From Bacillus sp. BA3 (GTDB lineage Bacteria > Bacillota > Bacilli > Bacillales > DSM-1321): 64,000 nt of DNA. This document shows, piece by piece, positions 53,655 through 63,528 of this stretch. The DNA is taken from contig PIZR01000004.1 in NCBI GenBank assembly GCA_002835675.1, positions 335,381-399,380 on the forward strand, written 5' to 3'. The notes under the pieces are model-generated. The model saw nothing but the letters and a program-made list of their open reading frames with translations, was not told the DNA's origin and searched no databases. The translations under genes and the position numbers were made by a program. The stretch's first letter is position 1. Each line of letters starts with the position of its first letter.

Positions 53655-54788
53655 ATGAGAATAGGAATTCCAAAAGAGATTAAGAACAATGAAAATCGTG
53701 TAGCTATCACTCCAGCTGGGGTCGTAGCATTAGTCAATGCAGGACATGAAGTATTAATCGAAATGAACGCAGGTCTAGGAAGCAGTTTTACAAATGAAGC
53801 ATATCAAGAAGCTGGTGCTGTTATAGTCGAGGACGCTGCTAGCGTTTGGGCAAGCACAGAAATGATCATGAAAGTAAAAGAACCTATCTCATCTGAATAT
53901 AAATATTTCCGAAAAGATTTAATCCTTTTCACATATTTACATCTTGCGGCAGAACCGGCACTAGCTCAGGCCCTAAAAGAAAGCGGTGTCTTGGCCATTG
54001 CTTATGAAACGGTTGCAGTAAACCGCACACTTCCTTTATTGACACCAATGAGTGAAGTTGCAGGACGCATGGCTGCACAAATCGGTGCTCAGTTCCTTGA
54101 AAAAAATAACGGCGGTAAAGGAATACTCTTAAGCGGAGTTCCTGGAGTTAAACGCGGTAAAGTCGCTGTTATCGGCGGAGGCATGGTTGGAACGAATGCT
54201 GCTAAAATCGCTATTGGATTAGGCGCAGATGTTACCATTCTTGACTTAAGCCCAGACCGCCTTCGTCAACTTGATGATATTTTCGGAAATGAACTGACTA
54301 CACTCATCTCCAACCCTTATAATATTGCAGAAGCAGTCAAAGATGCCGATTTGGTTATCGGTGCTGTATTGATTCCAGGTGCTAAAGCTCCTAAGCTCGT
54401 TACTGAAGAAATGGTTAAATCGATGTCTCCAGGTTCAGTCATTGTCGATGTTGCAATCGACCAAGGCGGTATCTTTGAAACGGTCGACCACATAACAACA
54501 CATGATAACCCTACTTATGTTAAACATGGAGTAGTGCATTATGCAGTGGCGAATATGCCAGGAGCAGTGCCTCAAACTTCTACAGTTGCTTTAACTAACG
54601 TAACTGTACCATTTGCACTTCAAATTGCAAACAAAGGTGCCATCAAAGCAATCCTTGAAAATGATGCCCTTGCAAAAGGCGTCAATGTGGCGAACGGTGA
54701 AATCACGTTCGAAGCAGTTGCCACAGACCTTGGCTACAACTACGTAAGTGTTGAAAACGCCTTAAACCCAAATAACATTAACGCTTAA
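53655..54788 (+). CDS. ald: Alanine dehydrogenase
   Basis: A 377-residue L-alanine dehydrogenase of normal length. [20 protein letters not shown] at the N-terminus, [10 protein letters not shown] around the substrate-binding lysine, LHLAAEPAL with the catalytic histidine, and the NAD-binding loop [20 protein letters not shown] are all present. It interconverts alanine and pyruvate plus ammonia, and in Bacillus supports growth on alanine and sporulation. TTGGAGG precedes the ATG at 53655; an upstream in-frame ATG at 53616 has no site. Probably activated by the AdeR protein encoded upstream. Confidence 0.96.
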   Translation: MRIGIPKEIKNNENRVAITPAGVVALVNAGHEVLIEMNAGLGSSFTNEAYQEAGAVIVEDAASVWASTEMIMKVKEPISSEYKYFRKDLILFTYLHLAAEPALAQALKESGVLAIAYETVAVNRTLPLLTPMSEVAGRMAAQIGAQFLEKNNGGKGILLSGVPGVKRGKVAVIGGGMVGTNAAKIAIGLGADVTILDLSPDRLRQLDDIFGNELTTLISNPYNIAEAVKDADLVIGAVLIPGAKAPKLVTEEMVKSMSPGSVIVDVAIDQGGIFETVDHITTHDNPTYVKHGVVHYAVANMPGAVPQTSTVALTNVTVPFALQIANKGAIKAILENDALAKGVNVANGEITFEAVATDLGYNYVSVENALNPNNINA

Positions 54789-54790
54789 TA

Positions 54791-54832
54791 AAAAATAAGA
54801 CTCCAGAATCATGTCTGGAGTCTTATTTTTTT
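54791..54832 (+). terminator. Terminator of ald
   Basis: AATAAGACTCCAGA pairs perfectly with TCTGGAGTCTTATT around ATCATG, followed by TTTTTTTT. Confidence 0.92.
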
Positions 54833-54871
54833 TGGACGAGAATCTCGATGAAGCTTTATGTCTTCATACGA

Positions 54872-54968
54872 ATCCGGCCTTTAGGTCGAATTATTTGGGG
54901 TTAGGTCCGATTTTCTGCTCGAGATCGGTCGAATTATCCAGAGTTAGATTGAATTATCTGCTATGACG
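54872..54968 (+). repeat. 21-bp-periodic intergenic repeat (between ald and glcD-type gene)
   Basis: Units beginning GGTCGAATTATTT, GTCCGATTTTCT, GGTCGAATTATCC and ATTGAATTATCTG follow each other at 21-22 bases, between two convergent genes. GGTCGAAT is the reverse complement of the ATTCGACC core at 63.5 kb. Confidence 0.7.
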
Positions 54969-55049
54969 GACTATTTTTCCGGAAAGGCCACTACTCTGCC
55001 CTTTCCCCAGTTAATGTTATTACTGATCTATCAAAATAGAATATTCCTC

Positions 55050-56420
55050 TTAATCTATGAAGATCTTCCCGGGATTCATTATTCCTTTCGGATCCAATGC
55101 CTGTTTGATCGTTTTCATCACTTCGTAAGCTCCTCCATGCTCCCTTCGCTGATACTTCGATTTTCCAAGGCCCACTCCATGTTCACCCGTACATGTACCG
55201 CCTCTGGTTAATGCATATTCGACGATTTCTTCATTTAACCTCTTCGCTTCTTTAACTTCTTCAGGGTTTTTCAGATCGATCATGAACAATACGTGATAAT
55301 TCCCGTCACCTACATGACCTACAATCGCCCCCTCCACTTTGGATTGTTCGACTTTCTTCCTTGTATCCAGTATGGCATTCGATAATTCATGAAGGGGCAC
55401 ACTAACGTCGGTCACCATCAACTTCTTCCCCGGTGCGCTGTGAATGAATGCGTACGCGAGATTATGGCGCGCTTCCCATAAGGCATTCCGTGCTTTTGAA
55501 TCGGTTTCAAACTGGATATCCCCACAGCCAAAATCACTTACGATTTCCTTGGCAAATTTGACGTCCTGTTCCAGTCCGGCAAAGTTCCCATGAAACTCGA
55601 GGAATAAAGTTGGTTTGACTTCATAGGATTTGTCCATGAAATGATTAACTTTTTTTATGGACTCGGCATCAACCAATTCAATTCGTGCAATCGGAATACC
55701 AGCAAGCATAATCCCATTAACCGCAGATACTGCCTGTTCGACGGTTGGAAATGATGCTCTCCCTGCCATTGTGACTTCAGGAATGCCATACACCTTTAAT
55801 GTCAGTTCAGTAAATACACCCAGCGTACCTTCAGAGCCAACAAACAAGCCATTCAAATGGATGCCTGAAGATGATTTTGTCGCTAAGCTTCCGGAATGAA
55901 TCACTTCACCGTTTGCTAAAACTATTTCCAAATCCCTTACTTGATCGCGCATTATCCCATATTTGACCGAGGTCGTCCCACTTGCATTCGTAGCTGCCAT
56001 CCCTCCCAATGTAGCATCGGCACCAGGGTCGACGGAAAAGAACAAACCGTATTTTTTTAATTCTTTATTGAGCTGCGTCCTAGTCACACCTGGTTGGACC
56101 TTCACAAGGAAGTCATTTTCCCTGACTTCCAATACTCGATTCATCAAGGACAGATCCAGGGAAATTCCCCCTTTGACTGGAACGACATGCCCCTCCAAAC
56201 TTGATCCTAATCCAAAAGGAATGACCGGTATTTCATGCTCATTCGCATAACGCATGACTGAACTTACTTCCGCAGTATCCCTTGGATATATGACCATATC
56301 CGGAAGGTGCGGAGTATGATATGATTCATCATGGCTGTGCTGCTCCAATAATGTTTCATTCACCGTTACTTGTTCTTCCGTCAGAATCTTCCTTAATTTC
56401 TCTATATAACCATTCATTAT
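55050..56420 (-). CDS. FAD-linked oxidase, glycolate oxidase GlcD / D-lactate dehydrogenase type
   Basis: A 456-residue flavoprotein of the GlcD group. The FAD-binding domain (about residues 38-215) contains PFGLGSSLEGHVVPVKGGISLDL and DPGADATLGGMAATNASGT; the C-terminal domain has HVGDGNYHVLF and GGTCTGEHGVGLGK, the metal- and substrate-binding motifs. It oxidises a 2-hydroxyacid such as glycolate or D-lactate and feeds the electrons onward. The frame opens at 56495, but GAGGAGG lies seven bases before the ATG at 56420. No GlcE/GlcF-like partner is adjacent, so it is probably a single-subunit D-lactate dehydrogenase. Confidence 0.88.
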   Translation of the reverse strand: MMNGYIEKLRKILTEEQVTVNETLLEQHSHDESYHTPHLPDMVIYPRDTAEVSSVMRYANEHEIPVIPFGLGSSLEGHVVPVKGGISLDLSLMNRVLEVRENDFLVKVQPGVTRTQLNKELKKYGLFFSVDPGADATLGGMAATNASGTTSVKYGIMRDQVRDLEIVLANGEVIHSGSLATKSSSGIHLNGLFVGSEGTLGVFTELTLKVYGIPEVTMAGRASFPTVEQAVSAVNGIMLAGIPIARIELVDAESIKKVNHFMDKSYEVKPTLFLEFHGNFAGLEQDVKFAKEIVSDFGCGDIQFETDSKARNALWEARHNLAYAFIHSAPGKKLMVTDVSVPLHELSNAILDTRKKVEQSKVEGAIVGHVGDGNYHVLFMIDLKNPEEVKEAKRLNEEIVEYALTRGGTCTGEHGVGLGKSKYQRREHGGAYEVMKTIKQALDPKGIMNPGKIFID

Positions 56421-56470
56421 GCATCCTCCTCTTCTTTTCACAAAACATTCTGAAAATGAAAAACGGACAA

Positions 56471-56492
56471 GATTGCCCTCAAAAAGGCAATC
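56471..56492 (-). terminator. Hairpin after proC
   Basis: GATTGCC (56471-56477) pairs with GGCAATC (56486-56492) just after the proC stop in the leftward direction; TTTTTC follows after a short gap. Confidence 0.5.
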
Positions 56493-56501
56493 CATCTTTC
56501 T

Positions 56502-57308
56502 TCATTTACTTAAACCTTTCGTTTTATCCGTGCAGGCCTTCATTGCTTGCAGAATGCTGGATCTTAGCTGATTTTCTTCTAAAGACGCTACCGCAGCTAT
56601 CGTTGAACCGCCCGGCGTGCAGACATCATCCTTTAAAGCAGCAGGATGTCTTTCCGTTTCCAGTACCATTTTAGCAGCTCCCATTACAGCTTGTGCTGCC
56701 ATTCGGTATGCTTGCTTTCGTGGAATGCCGTCACGGACCCCTCCATCAGCCAGCGCCTCGATGAACATATATACATAAGCAGGCGACGAACCGCTGATGG
56801 CAGGTACTGCGTCCATCAAATCTTCATGCAGGATTTCCGTTTTACCGAAACTATTCAGCAGTGCAGTCACATCCTCTATATCAGCATCGGTAATTTGATC
56901 ATTAATGCTCATGGCAGTCATGCCTTCACCGACAAGCGAAGGAGTGTTTGGCATCGTCCGGACAACCTTCACTTTTTTTCCGAAGCTGTTCTCAACTAGT
57001 GATACAGTGATGCCTGCTGCCATAGTAATGATCACAGCGTCTTCTTTAACATGATTCTTCACTTCTTCCAGCACTTGCTTATGCATGGCAGGTTGGATTC
57101 CTAGAAAGAGAAAATCAGCAAAACCGGCAACCTCTTTATTATCCAAAGTACCTTTAACCTTATATTTCGTGGTGATTTTAGTTTTGGTCTCCACACTCGC
57201 AGTACTGACCATGATCCCTTCAGGTGAAATGACATCTGCAAGCAGCATGCCCTCAAGCATCGCCTCACCCATTTTGCCGCATCCAATAAATCCTATTTTT
57301 TTATTCAT
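56502..57308 (-). CDS. proC: Pyrroline-5-carboxylate reductase
   Basis: A 268-residue P5C reductase. The NADPH-binding GFIGCGKMGEAML is at residues 6-18, MPNTPSLVGEGMTA near 119-132, and the signature AISGSSPAYVYMFIEALADGGVRDGIPR with DVCTPGGSTIA in the C-terminal domain. It performs the last step of proline synthesis. Bacillus genomes often have several paralogues (ProI, ProG, ComER); the complete signature suggests a true reductase. It lies 81 bases upstream of the GlcD-type gene in the same direction. Confidence 0.92.
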   Translation of the reverse strand: MNKKIGFIGCGKMGEAMLEGMLLADVISPEGIMVSTASVETKTKITTKYKVKGTLDNKEVAGFADFLFLGIQPAMHKQVLEEVKNHVKEDAVIITMAAGITVSLVENSFGKKVKVVRTMPNTPSLVGEGMTAMSINDQITDADIEDVTALLNSFGKTEILHEDLMDAVPAISGSSPAYVYMFIEALADGGVRDGIPRKQAYRMAAQAVMGAAKMVLETERHPAALKDDVCTPGGSTIAAVASLEENQLRSSILQAMKACTDKTKGLSK

Positions 57309-57410
57309 ATCTTACACTTCCAATCATAAGTTTCATCTATATTCCTTCTTATTATATCGGATATGATAAATGGAAACACGTTGGAGACATTAATAAGGAA
57401 GGATTTGGTG

Positions 57411-57431
57411 GATTCTGGTCGAATTACTTTA
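57411..57431 (+). repeat. Isolated unit of the 21-bp repeat family
   Basis: GGTCGAATTACTTTAGTG lies in the divergent gap between proC and the DHA2 transporter, a single unit matching the family core. Confidence 0.4.
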
Positions 57432-57506
57432 GTGATATGGATGTATCTTTAAATCCACCTTTACGCAATATAGTCATGCAATTGAATTTTTTTTCAAAAA
57501 AAATTG

Positions 57507-57553
57507 TTGACTAAATGGTCATTAGAGATTTATAATTTTGACCTATTAGTCAA
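57507..57553 (+). promoter_or_regulatory. Promoter with two operators for the DHA2 transporter
   Basis: TTGACT (57507-57512) and TATAAT (57531-57536), 18 bases apart, form a near-consensus sigma-A promoter. TGACTAAATGGTCA (57508-57521) covers the -35 box and TGACCTATTAGTCA (57539-57552) lies just after the -10 box; each is a TGAC...GTCA palindrome, and together they form a larger inverted repeat. This is typical of TetR-family control of drug exporters, but no TetR gene is in the window. Confidence 0.75.
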
Positions 57554-57579
57554 AAAACGAATAAGGAATACAGTTATAG

Positions 57580-59160
<1,581 letters not shown>

Positions 59161-59162
59161 AA

Positions 59163-59197
59163 AAGGTCGGCTGATATAATCAGCCGGTCTTTTTTTC
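59163..59197 (+). terminator. Terminator of the DHA2 transporter gene
   Basis: GGCTGA and TCAGCC form the core stem around TATAA, extended by G-U pairs, followed by seven T residues. Confidence 0.8.
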
Positions 59198-59261
59198 CCT
59201 TCATGTTTCTTTTTCATTGATAAGGGAATTTTACCTGTATGAGACTAAATGGAGTGATATC

Positions 59262-59894
59262 ATGAACAAGATATACGATTCAATTTTACCTGCGGATTTT
59301 TATCAGCAGCCTACCCTTGAACTGGCAAAATCCCTTCTTGGCTGCTTGATTATAAAAGAAACAGCGGATGGAACCGCTTCTGGATTCATTGTTGAAACAG
59401 AGGCCTATATTGGACCTGGAGACAGGGCCGCACATAGCTTTGGAAATAGAAGGACAAAACGGACGGAAGTGATGTTCGGAAATTCAGGTTTGATCTATAC
59501 ATACGTCATGCACACACATACACTGGTCAATGTCGTAAGCGGAGGGCCTGAAAATCCGGAAGCCATTTTAATCCGTGCGGTTGAACCCTATTCGGGGCTC
59601 GAGTTAATGCATGAAAGACGAGGAATTGCCGATATTCGTAAATGGACCGATGGACCAGGGAAGCTAACAAAGGCACTGGGCATCACCATGGATGATTATG
59701 GTCGATCTTTTACGGATCCCCCGCTATATCTAGCTGTCGGAAAACAGCCTGAACACATATCCAGCGGCCCCCGCGTCGGAATCGACAACTCCGGGGTAGC
59801 AAAAGATTACCCTTGGCGCTTCTGGGTTACCGACAATCAGTTTGTATCGCGTAAAAACCTAATTAATAAAGCTGTACCGAAAAATAAACCATGA
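59262..59894 (+). CDS. DNA-3-methyladenine glycosylase (AAG/MPG type)
   Basis: A 210-residue DNA repair glycosylase of the mammalian AAG type. IVETEAYIGPGDRAAHSFGNRRTKRTEVMFG carries the catalytic glutamate and the DNA-intercalating region; YTYVMHTHTLVNVV and GPGKLTKALGI are further signatures. It removes alkylated purines from DNA. B. subtilis has a homologue (Aag, YxlJ). ATGGAGTG precedes the ATG at 59262; the frame extends to 59217 without support. Downstream lies a long hairpin (59901-59953) and a decayed gene. Confidence 0.92.
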   Translation: MNKIYDSILPADFYQQPTLELAKSLLGCLIIKETADGTASGFIVETEAYIGPGDRAAHSFGNRRTKRTEVMFGNSGLIYTYVMHTHTLVNVVSGGPENPEAILIRAVEPYSGLELMHERRGIADIRKWTDGPGKLTKALGITMDDYGRSFTDPPLYLAVGKQPEHISSGPRVGIDNSGVAKDYPWRFWVTDNQFVSRKNLINKAVPKNKP

Positions 59895-59900
59895 TTTTAT

Positions 59901-59953
59901 CCCCTCTATGTTGAATAGTGTAAATCCTTTGGATGTTACACAACTTTGAGGGG
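59901..59953. other. Long imperfect palindrome
   Basis: CCCCTC, GTTG, GTGTAA and TCC pair in turn with GGA, TTACAC, CAAC and GAGGGG around a TTT loop, 53 bases overall. It may be the terminator of the glycosylase gene, but the T-run is poor. Its place at the border of a 5'-truncated gene makes a mobile-element or recombination scar possible. Confidence 0.4.
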
Positions 59954-60004
59954 AGTTTACTTTATTCAATTTTCTTAATCCCTCTCCCTATTTAACTTCC
60001 AGCC

Positions 60005-60717
60005 TATTACCCCAGTAATATTAAATTGACTTCCTTCCATTATTTTAAAGAAGAAAATCAAGAAGAATGTGTTGATTGTCAGTGCGGACATGATCACTCC
60101 CAGGAAAACAAGAAATGGAAAAAGAACCTTACTTACTTCCTTTACGTCATTCCCATTTTAACAGGTCTCTTTTTGCCTGTTGCCACTATGGACTCGAATA
60201 TCGTAGAAAAAAAAGGATTTCATTTCCCGGTATATGATGACTCAGATGAATATAGCCAGCATCAATTTCTGCAGCCGGATACGAGTCTTTATTATGGCAA
60301 GGATGACTATTTAACTTTAATGGATCACTCGCTCAAAGACTTAGTTGACCATGATAGTCTTCATTTAACCGATGAAACTATCTAAATGACTTAGAGGCCA
60401 CCTATTACTCTCCTGGAAAATTCACGGGCAAACAAATTACGTTAACCGGGTTTTCGTACAATTCGGATGAGCTAGCCAAAAACCAGGTATTCCTGTTTCG
60501 TTTTGGAGTCATTCACTGTGTCGCAGACTCTGGGGTATTCGGTATGCTGATCGAATTTCCCGAAGGTATGCATCCAAAAAATGATGAGTGATATTCCGTG
60601 ACAGGAGAATTGGAATCCATTTATTATCAGCCATTCAAGAAAACCATTCCCCTGCTCAGAGTATCATCACATAGTCAAATCGCAGAACCTGACGATCACT
60701 ATGTTTATAGACAATAT
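60005..60717 (+). pseudogene. Decayed ycgQ-like (TIGR03943 family) gene
   Basis: The remains of a YcgQ-type membrane/metal-associated protein that normally forms a pair with a YcgR-like permease. The N-terminal helices are missing, and the frame enters at about 60005 without a start. A cysteine/histidine cluster CVDCQCGHDH and one helix follow. Near 60383 one base is lost (frame restored as NDLEATYYSPGKFTGKQITL), and at about 60588 a TGA stands where WYSVTGELE would be expected. The remaining C-terminal part, to HYVYRQY, is recognisable. No permease partner is adjacent. It ends at a terminator (60734-60763). Confidence 0.75.
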
Positions 60718-60733
60718 TAAAAAATTTATCATG

Positions 60734-60763
60734 GAAAGGTAATATTCTTACCTTTCTTTTTAA
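60734..60763 (+). terminator. Terminator of the ycgQ-like remnant
   Basis: GAAAGGTAA (60734-60742) pairs with TTACCTTTC (60748-60756), followed by TTTTTAATT. Confidence 0.75.
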
Positions 60764-60995
60764 TTACCTCAAAGCTTCCATTTATGAAATCTCTTTTAAC
60801 CTAGTTATCTCTTTAGGCGATATTAAGGATCCTGCCCATCCACTTGAATCCACTCAATATGACAGATCTGCAAAATATCCTGATAAATGACGAAAAAGTT
60901 GAATTTTATTTAAATGGGTCATGTTTTTTATATGCCTTACCTTTATAATATAAATGCTACATATTTTTTTACCACATCAGGAGGAACTTTCCTAA

Positions 60996-62153
60996 ATGAA
61001 CAATTCGAAAAACTCTTTCATTCTTGCAGGAACCATTATAGGTACCCTTATCGCCGGCACTTCTGCCTATGCTGGTTCTTATCAAGTTAAATCAGGGGAC
61101 ACCCTTGATAAAATCTCTAAAGCTAATAATACAACTGTCCAACAATTAAAATCTCAAAACCATTTGACTAGTAACCTTATTTTTCCCGGCCAAATCTTGA
61201 AATTTAATACTCTTAACACTAAGAATATAGATAAAACCGAAAAATATGTAGTTAAACTGGGGGATACTTTATCTAAAATTGCTAAAAGATACAACCTTTC
61301 ACTTAGTGCCCTGCTTAAATTAAACACTAATATTTCTAATTCGGATCGCATTTATATTGGCCAATCCATCCGTGTTTCCGGACAAGCTCCTGCATCCAGC
61401 TCTACGGCTAAAACAAATGCTACATATAAAGTCAAATCCGGGGACACCCTGGACAAAATTGCAAGAGTCAACAATATGACTGTCCAACAATTAAAGTCTA
61501 AAAACCATTTGACTAGTAGCCTTATTTTTCCCGGTCAGGTCCTGAAGGTTAATACCCTTACCAGCACTCCGGATAATAATAAAAATACAACAGACGTTTA
61601 TGTGGTTAAATTAGGGGATTCCTTATCAACCATCGCTAAAAGATATAACCTTTCCCTTAGTGCCTTACTTAAAATAAACCCTAATGTTTCTAATTCAGAT
61701 CGTATTCGTATAGGCCAAACCATCCGTGTTTCAGGGAAAGCCTCGGCTTCTTCAATTAATAAACCGTCCAAATCGACCAAAGCGGATCAAGTTCTCGCAG
61801 CTGGTGCTAAATACATGGGAGCCAAGTATGTTTACGGTGCGAGCACTTCGCGGACTGACATTTTTGATTGCTCTTCGTTCACATTAAGGGCATTCAAAAG
61901 TGCAGGTATTTCCTTACCTAGAAATTCAGTGGCACAATCACACGTTGGTACAGCTGTATCTTCAAAGGCCCTTCAAAAAGGGGATTTAGTATTTTTTGAT
62001 ACCAATAATGATGGAGTAATCAACCATGTAGGAATTTATGCCGGTAACGGTCAAATGCTGAATGCTTCTACATCTAAAGGAGTATCCTACGCTAACATTA
62101 ACAATTCTTACTGGGGACCTAGCTTTGTGAAGGCAGTCCGAGTTCTTAACTAA
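60996..62153 (+). CDS. Cell-wall hydrolase with four LysM domains and NlpC/P60 peptidase
   Basis: A 385-residue exported autolysin. Signal peptide at residues 1-26; LysM domains at about 29-71, 84-127, 143-186 and 202-246; NlpC/P60 domain at about 265-385 with catalytic Cys292 (FDCSSF), His344 (INHVGIY) and a polar third residue near Asn356. The LysM domains come in two pairs, and the pairs resemble each other closely (for example KSGDTLDKI twice, AKRYNLSLSALLK twice), so one pair was duplicated. By analogy with LytE, LytF and CwlS it cuts D-glutamyl-meso-diaminopimelate bonds in peptidoglycan. AGGAGG lies about nine bases before the ATG. Confidence 0.93.
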   Translation: MNNSKNSFILAGTIIGTLIAGTSAYAGSYQVKSGDTLDKISKANNTTVQQLKSQNHLTSNLIFPGQILKFNTLNTKNIDKTEKYVVKLGDTLSKIAKRYNLSLSALLKLNTNISNSDRIYIGQSIRVSGQAPASSSTAKTNATYKVKSGDTLDKIARVNNMTVQQLKSKNHLTSSLIFPGQVLKVNTLTSTPDNNKNTTDVYVVKLGDSLSTIAKRYNLSLSALLKINPNVSNSDRIRIGQTIRVSGKASASSINKPSKSTKADQVLAAGAKYMGAKYVYGASTSRTDIFDCSSFTLRAFKSAGISLPRNSVAQSHVGTAVSSKALQKGDLVFFDTNNDGVINHVGIYAGNGQMLNASTSKGVSYANINNSYWGPSFVKAVRVLN

Positions 62154-62180
62154 ATGTGATGGCAGTAAACGATAAGGAGC

Positions 62181-62223
62181 AAAAAGCGTGTTTTGATAAA
62201 AAAGATCAAACACGCTTTTTTGT
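62181..62223 (+). terminator. Terminator of the LysM/NlpC-P60 gene
   Basis: AAAAAGCGTGTTTTGAT pairs with ATCAAACACGCTTTTT around AAAAAAG, ending in a T-run. Confidence 0.88.
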
Positions 62224-62275
62224 GTATGATAATGTCAAATAGCCACCAACTGGTTTTATGGCTTATAACTCTTCT

Positions 62276-62361
62276 CATCCTCACTAGCGCATTAACCTTT
62301 GCATCCCATAATCGCATAATTAAGTTGTTTATTGATACGGACTCCTTCCAAGCTGGATAAT
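62276..62361 (-). pseudogene. Broken duplicate of the 55-residue small gene
   Basis: Read leftward this gives LSSLEGVRINKQLNYAIM, then a one-base loss shifts the frame before the part matching QRLMREV. It is clearly a damaged copy of the C-terminal half of the gene at 62699-62866 (LSSFEGVRISNQLNYAIV). The DNA is about four fifths identical. Confidence 0.7.
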
Positions 62362-62416
62362 CCAAATGTGGTTTGTTATTCATAACTGGAAATGAAATGT
62401 TATTATTTTTTATTCG

Positions 62417-62599
62417 TTAAAGTATAAAGTCTTTTTTTTTAATTGATTTTACGATTAACAACACACTTAAAAGTATTGCAAGAAATACAAAATAAACTAA
62501 ACCTTCACTAGTAAACCCAAATTTATAAAAGATAATCGCAGCAATGATAAACACACCAGTTAAAAGCATTTTATAAGACCAATACTTACTAATTATCAT
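62417..62599 (-). CDS. Small membrane protein
   Basis: A protein of about 60 residues with two membrane helices (about residues 10-26 and 34-50) and a basic tail (KSIKKKDFIL). No family is recognised. The start is uncertain: GAGGTG abuts the ATG at 62599, and longer starts at 62614 and 62650 have no clear ribosome binding site. It lies between the intact and the broken copy of the 55-residue gene, so it may have come in with the duplication. Confidence 0.5.
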   Translation of the reverse strand: MIISKYWSYKMLLTGVFIIAAIIFYKFGFTSEGLVYFVFLAILLSVLLIVKSIKKKDFIL

Positions 62600-62698
62600 C
62601 ACCTCTTTTTTCATTTTAATAATCTGAATAGGTAGTTTTAGTAAAACCATACTTAATAATATACAAATTTAAGCTAACCTTTTTTATCCTCTCTTTCC

Positions 62699-62866
62699 TC
62701 ATACCTCGCGCATTAACCTTTGCATTTCCACAATCGCATAATTCAGTTGATTACTGATACGAACTCCTTCAAAGCTGGATAATTCCTTTCGTTGGGCTAT
62801 TTCATCCTTCTTTTTTCTATGAAAGGTAATCGTTTGTTGTAATAACCAAGCCTTTCTTAATAACAT
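62699..62866 (-). CDS. 55-residue small basic protein of unknown function
   Basis: Starts at the ATG at 62866 (GGTGAGG directly upstream) and overlaps the end of the FbpB-like gene by 50 bases in another frame. The protein begins MLLRKAWLLQQTITFHRKKK and ends ELSSFEGVRISNQLNYAIVEMQRLMREV. The C-terminal half resembles Spo0E-type phosphatases (leucine, serine, then SxxLD), but asparagine replaces the critical aspartate (SNQLN), so this likeness may be superficial. A broken duplicate exists at 62276-62361, which shows that the frame was once maintained as a unit. Confidence 0.6.
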   Translation of the reverse strand: MLLRKAWLLQQTITFHRKKKDEIAQRKELSSFEGVRISNQLNYAIVEMQRLMREV

Positions 62867-63020
62867 TTTCCTCACCTGCCTGTTTTGTTAAATGCCTTTC
62901 CTGCATTTCAACTTGCTTTCTATGGACTTTTTCTTCTATAAGATCTATGAACGGCTGATTATTGTTGAGATTTTCTTTATTCGACTCTATTAACCGCGCT
63001 AATGATACATTTTTACGCAT
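62817..63020 (-). CDS. FbpB-like small basic protein
   Basis: A 67-residue basic protein beginning MRKNVSLARLIESNKENLNNN and continuing IDLIEEKVHRKQVE, the pattern of the Fur-regulated basic protein B family, which is usually about 20 residues shorter. In B. subtilis FbpB works with the small RNA FsrA in the iron-sparing response. AAGGAGG precedes the ATG. The C-terminal extension overlaps the following 55-residue gene, whose ribosome binding site lies within it. No convincing Fur box was found upstream, though TTTCATAATACTATTAG near 63107-63124 is a weak candidate. Confidence 0.55.
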   Translation of the reverse strand: MRKNVSLARLIESNKENLNNNQPFIDLIEEKVHRKQVEMQERHLTKQAGEENVIKKGLVITTNDYLS

Positions 63021-63153
63021 TTTTTGTGCCTCCTTCTCTACAGAAATTTCTAAAAAGAATGGTTTTCTCTACTTAGGAGAAATATTTTCCCTATTACTTA
63101 GTGACATTTTCATAATACTATTAGTTTAAAAATTCTTGGTTTCAATTTTGAAA

Positions 63154-63180
63154 TGACAAGTACCAATACTGGTATTGTCA
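63154..63180. promoter_or_regulatory. Imperfect inverted repeat
   Basis: TGACAA-g-TACCA and TGGTA-TTGTCA form an imperfect inverted repeat around ATAC, about 130 bases upstream of the FbpB-like gene. Possible operator; owner unknown. Confidence 0.3.
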
Positions 63181-63286
63181 CTCTGAAACTTGCCATTCTT
63201 GTCCTTGATCGGGCCGTGCAGTATCTAGATTACCAACAAAAAAAGGCCTTCATCACAGAAGACCTTTCAGACTGTATATTAATAAG

Positions 63287-63447
63287 AAGAGCAAGTTCGC
63301 CTACAGTTTCTACTAAAAAAACGTTCCAGCTTCATTTAAGAATCCGCTCCCTTTCCGCTGACTGTCTGCCAAGCTACATCTAAGCAAGCGCCTGTGGTGT
63401 CTCGGCCAGCCAGTTATTCGGCAGGTGTGTCGCATAATTCTTCTATC
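63287..63447 (+). repeat. Direct repeat R1 flanking the 21-bp array
   Basis: A 161-base segment that recurs, over nine tenths identical, at 63797-63957. Landmarks: GAGCAAGTTCGCCTACAGTT, TCCGCTCCCTTTCCGC, CCAAGCTACATCTAAGCAAG and GTGTCTCGGCCAGC. It contains no convincing gene. Confidence 0.85.
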
Positions 63448-63528
63448 CAATAACGGTTACAGTAAAAACCATCAAGGCCGGAGCAAGGTATTCGAACAGC
63501 TGCACTGTCTTGAGCCGTTGACACAGTT

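Noticed and set aside
63153-63383. 76-codon frame leading into repeat R1
   Set aside because: Half of it lies in the repeat, and the start codon overlaps an inverted repeat without a ribosome binding site.
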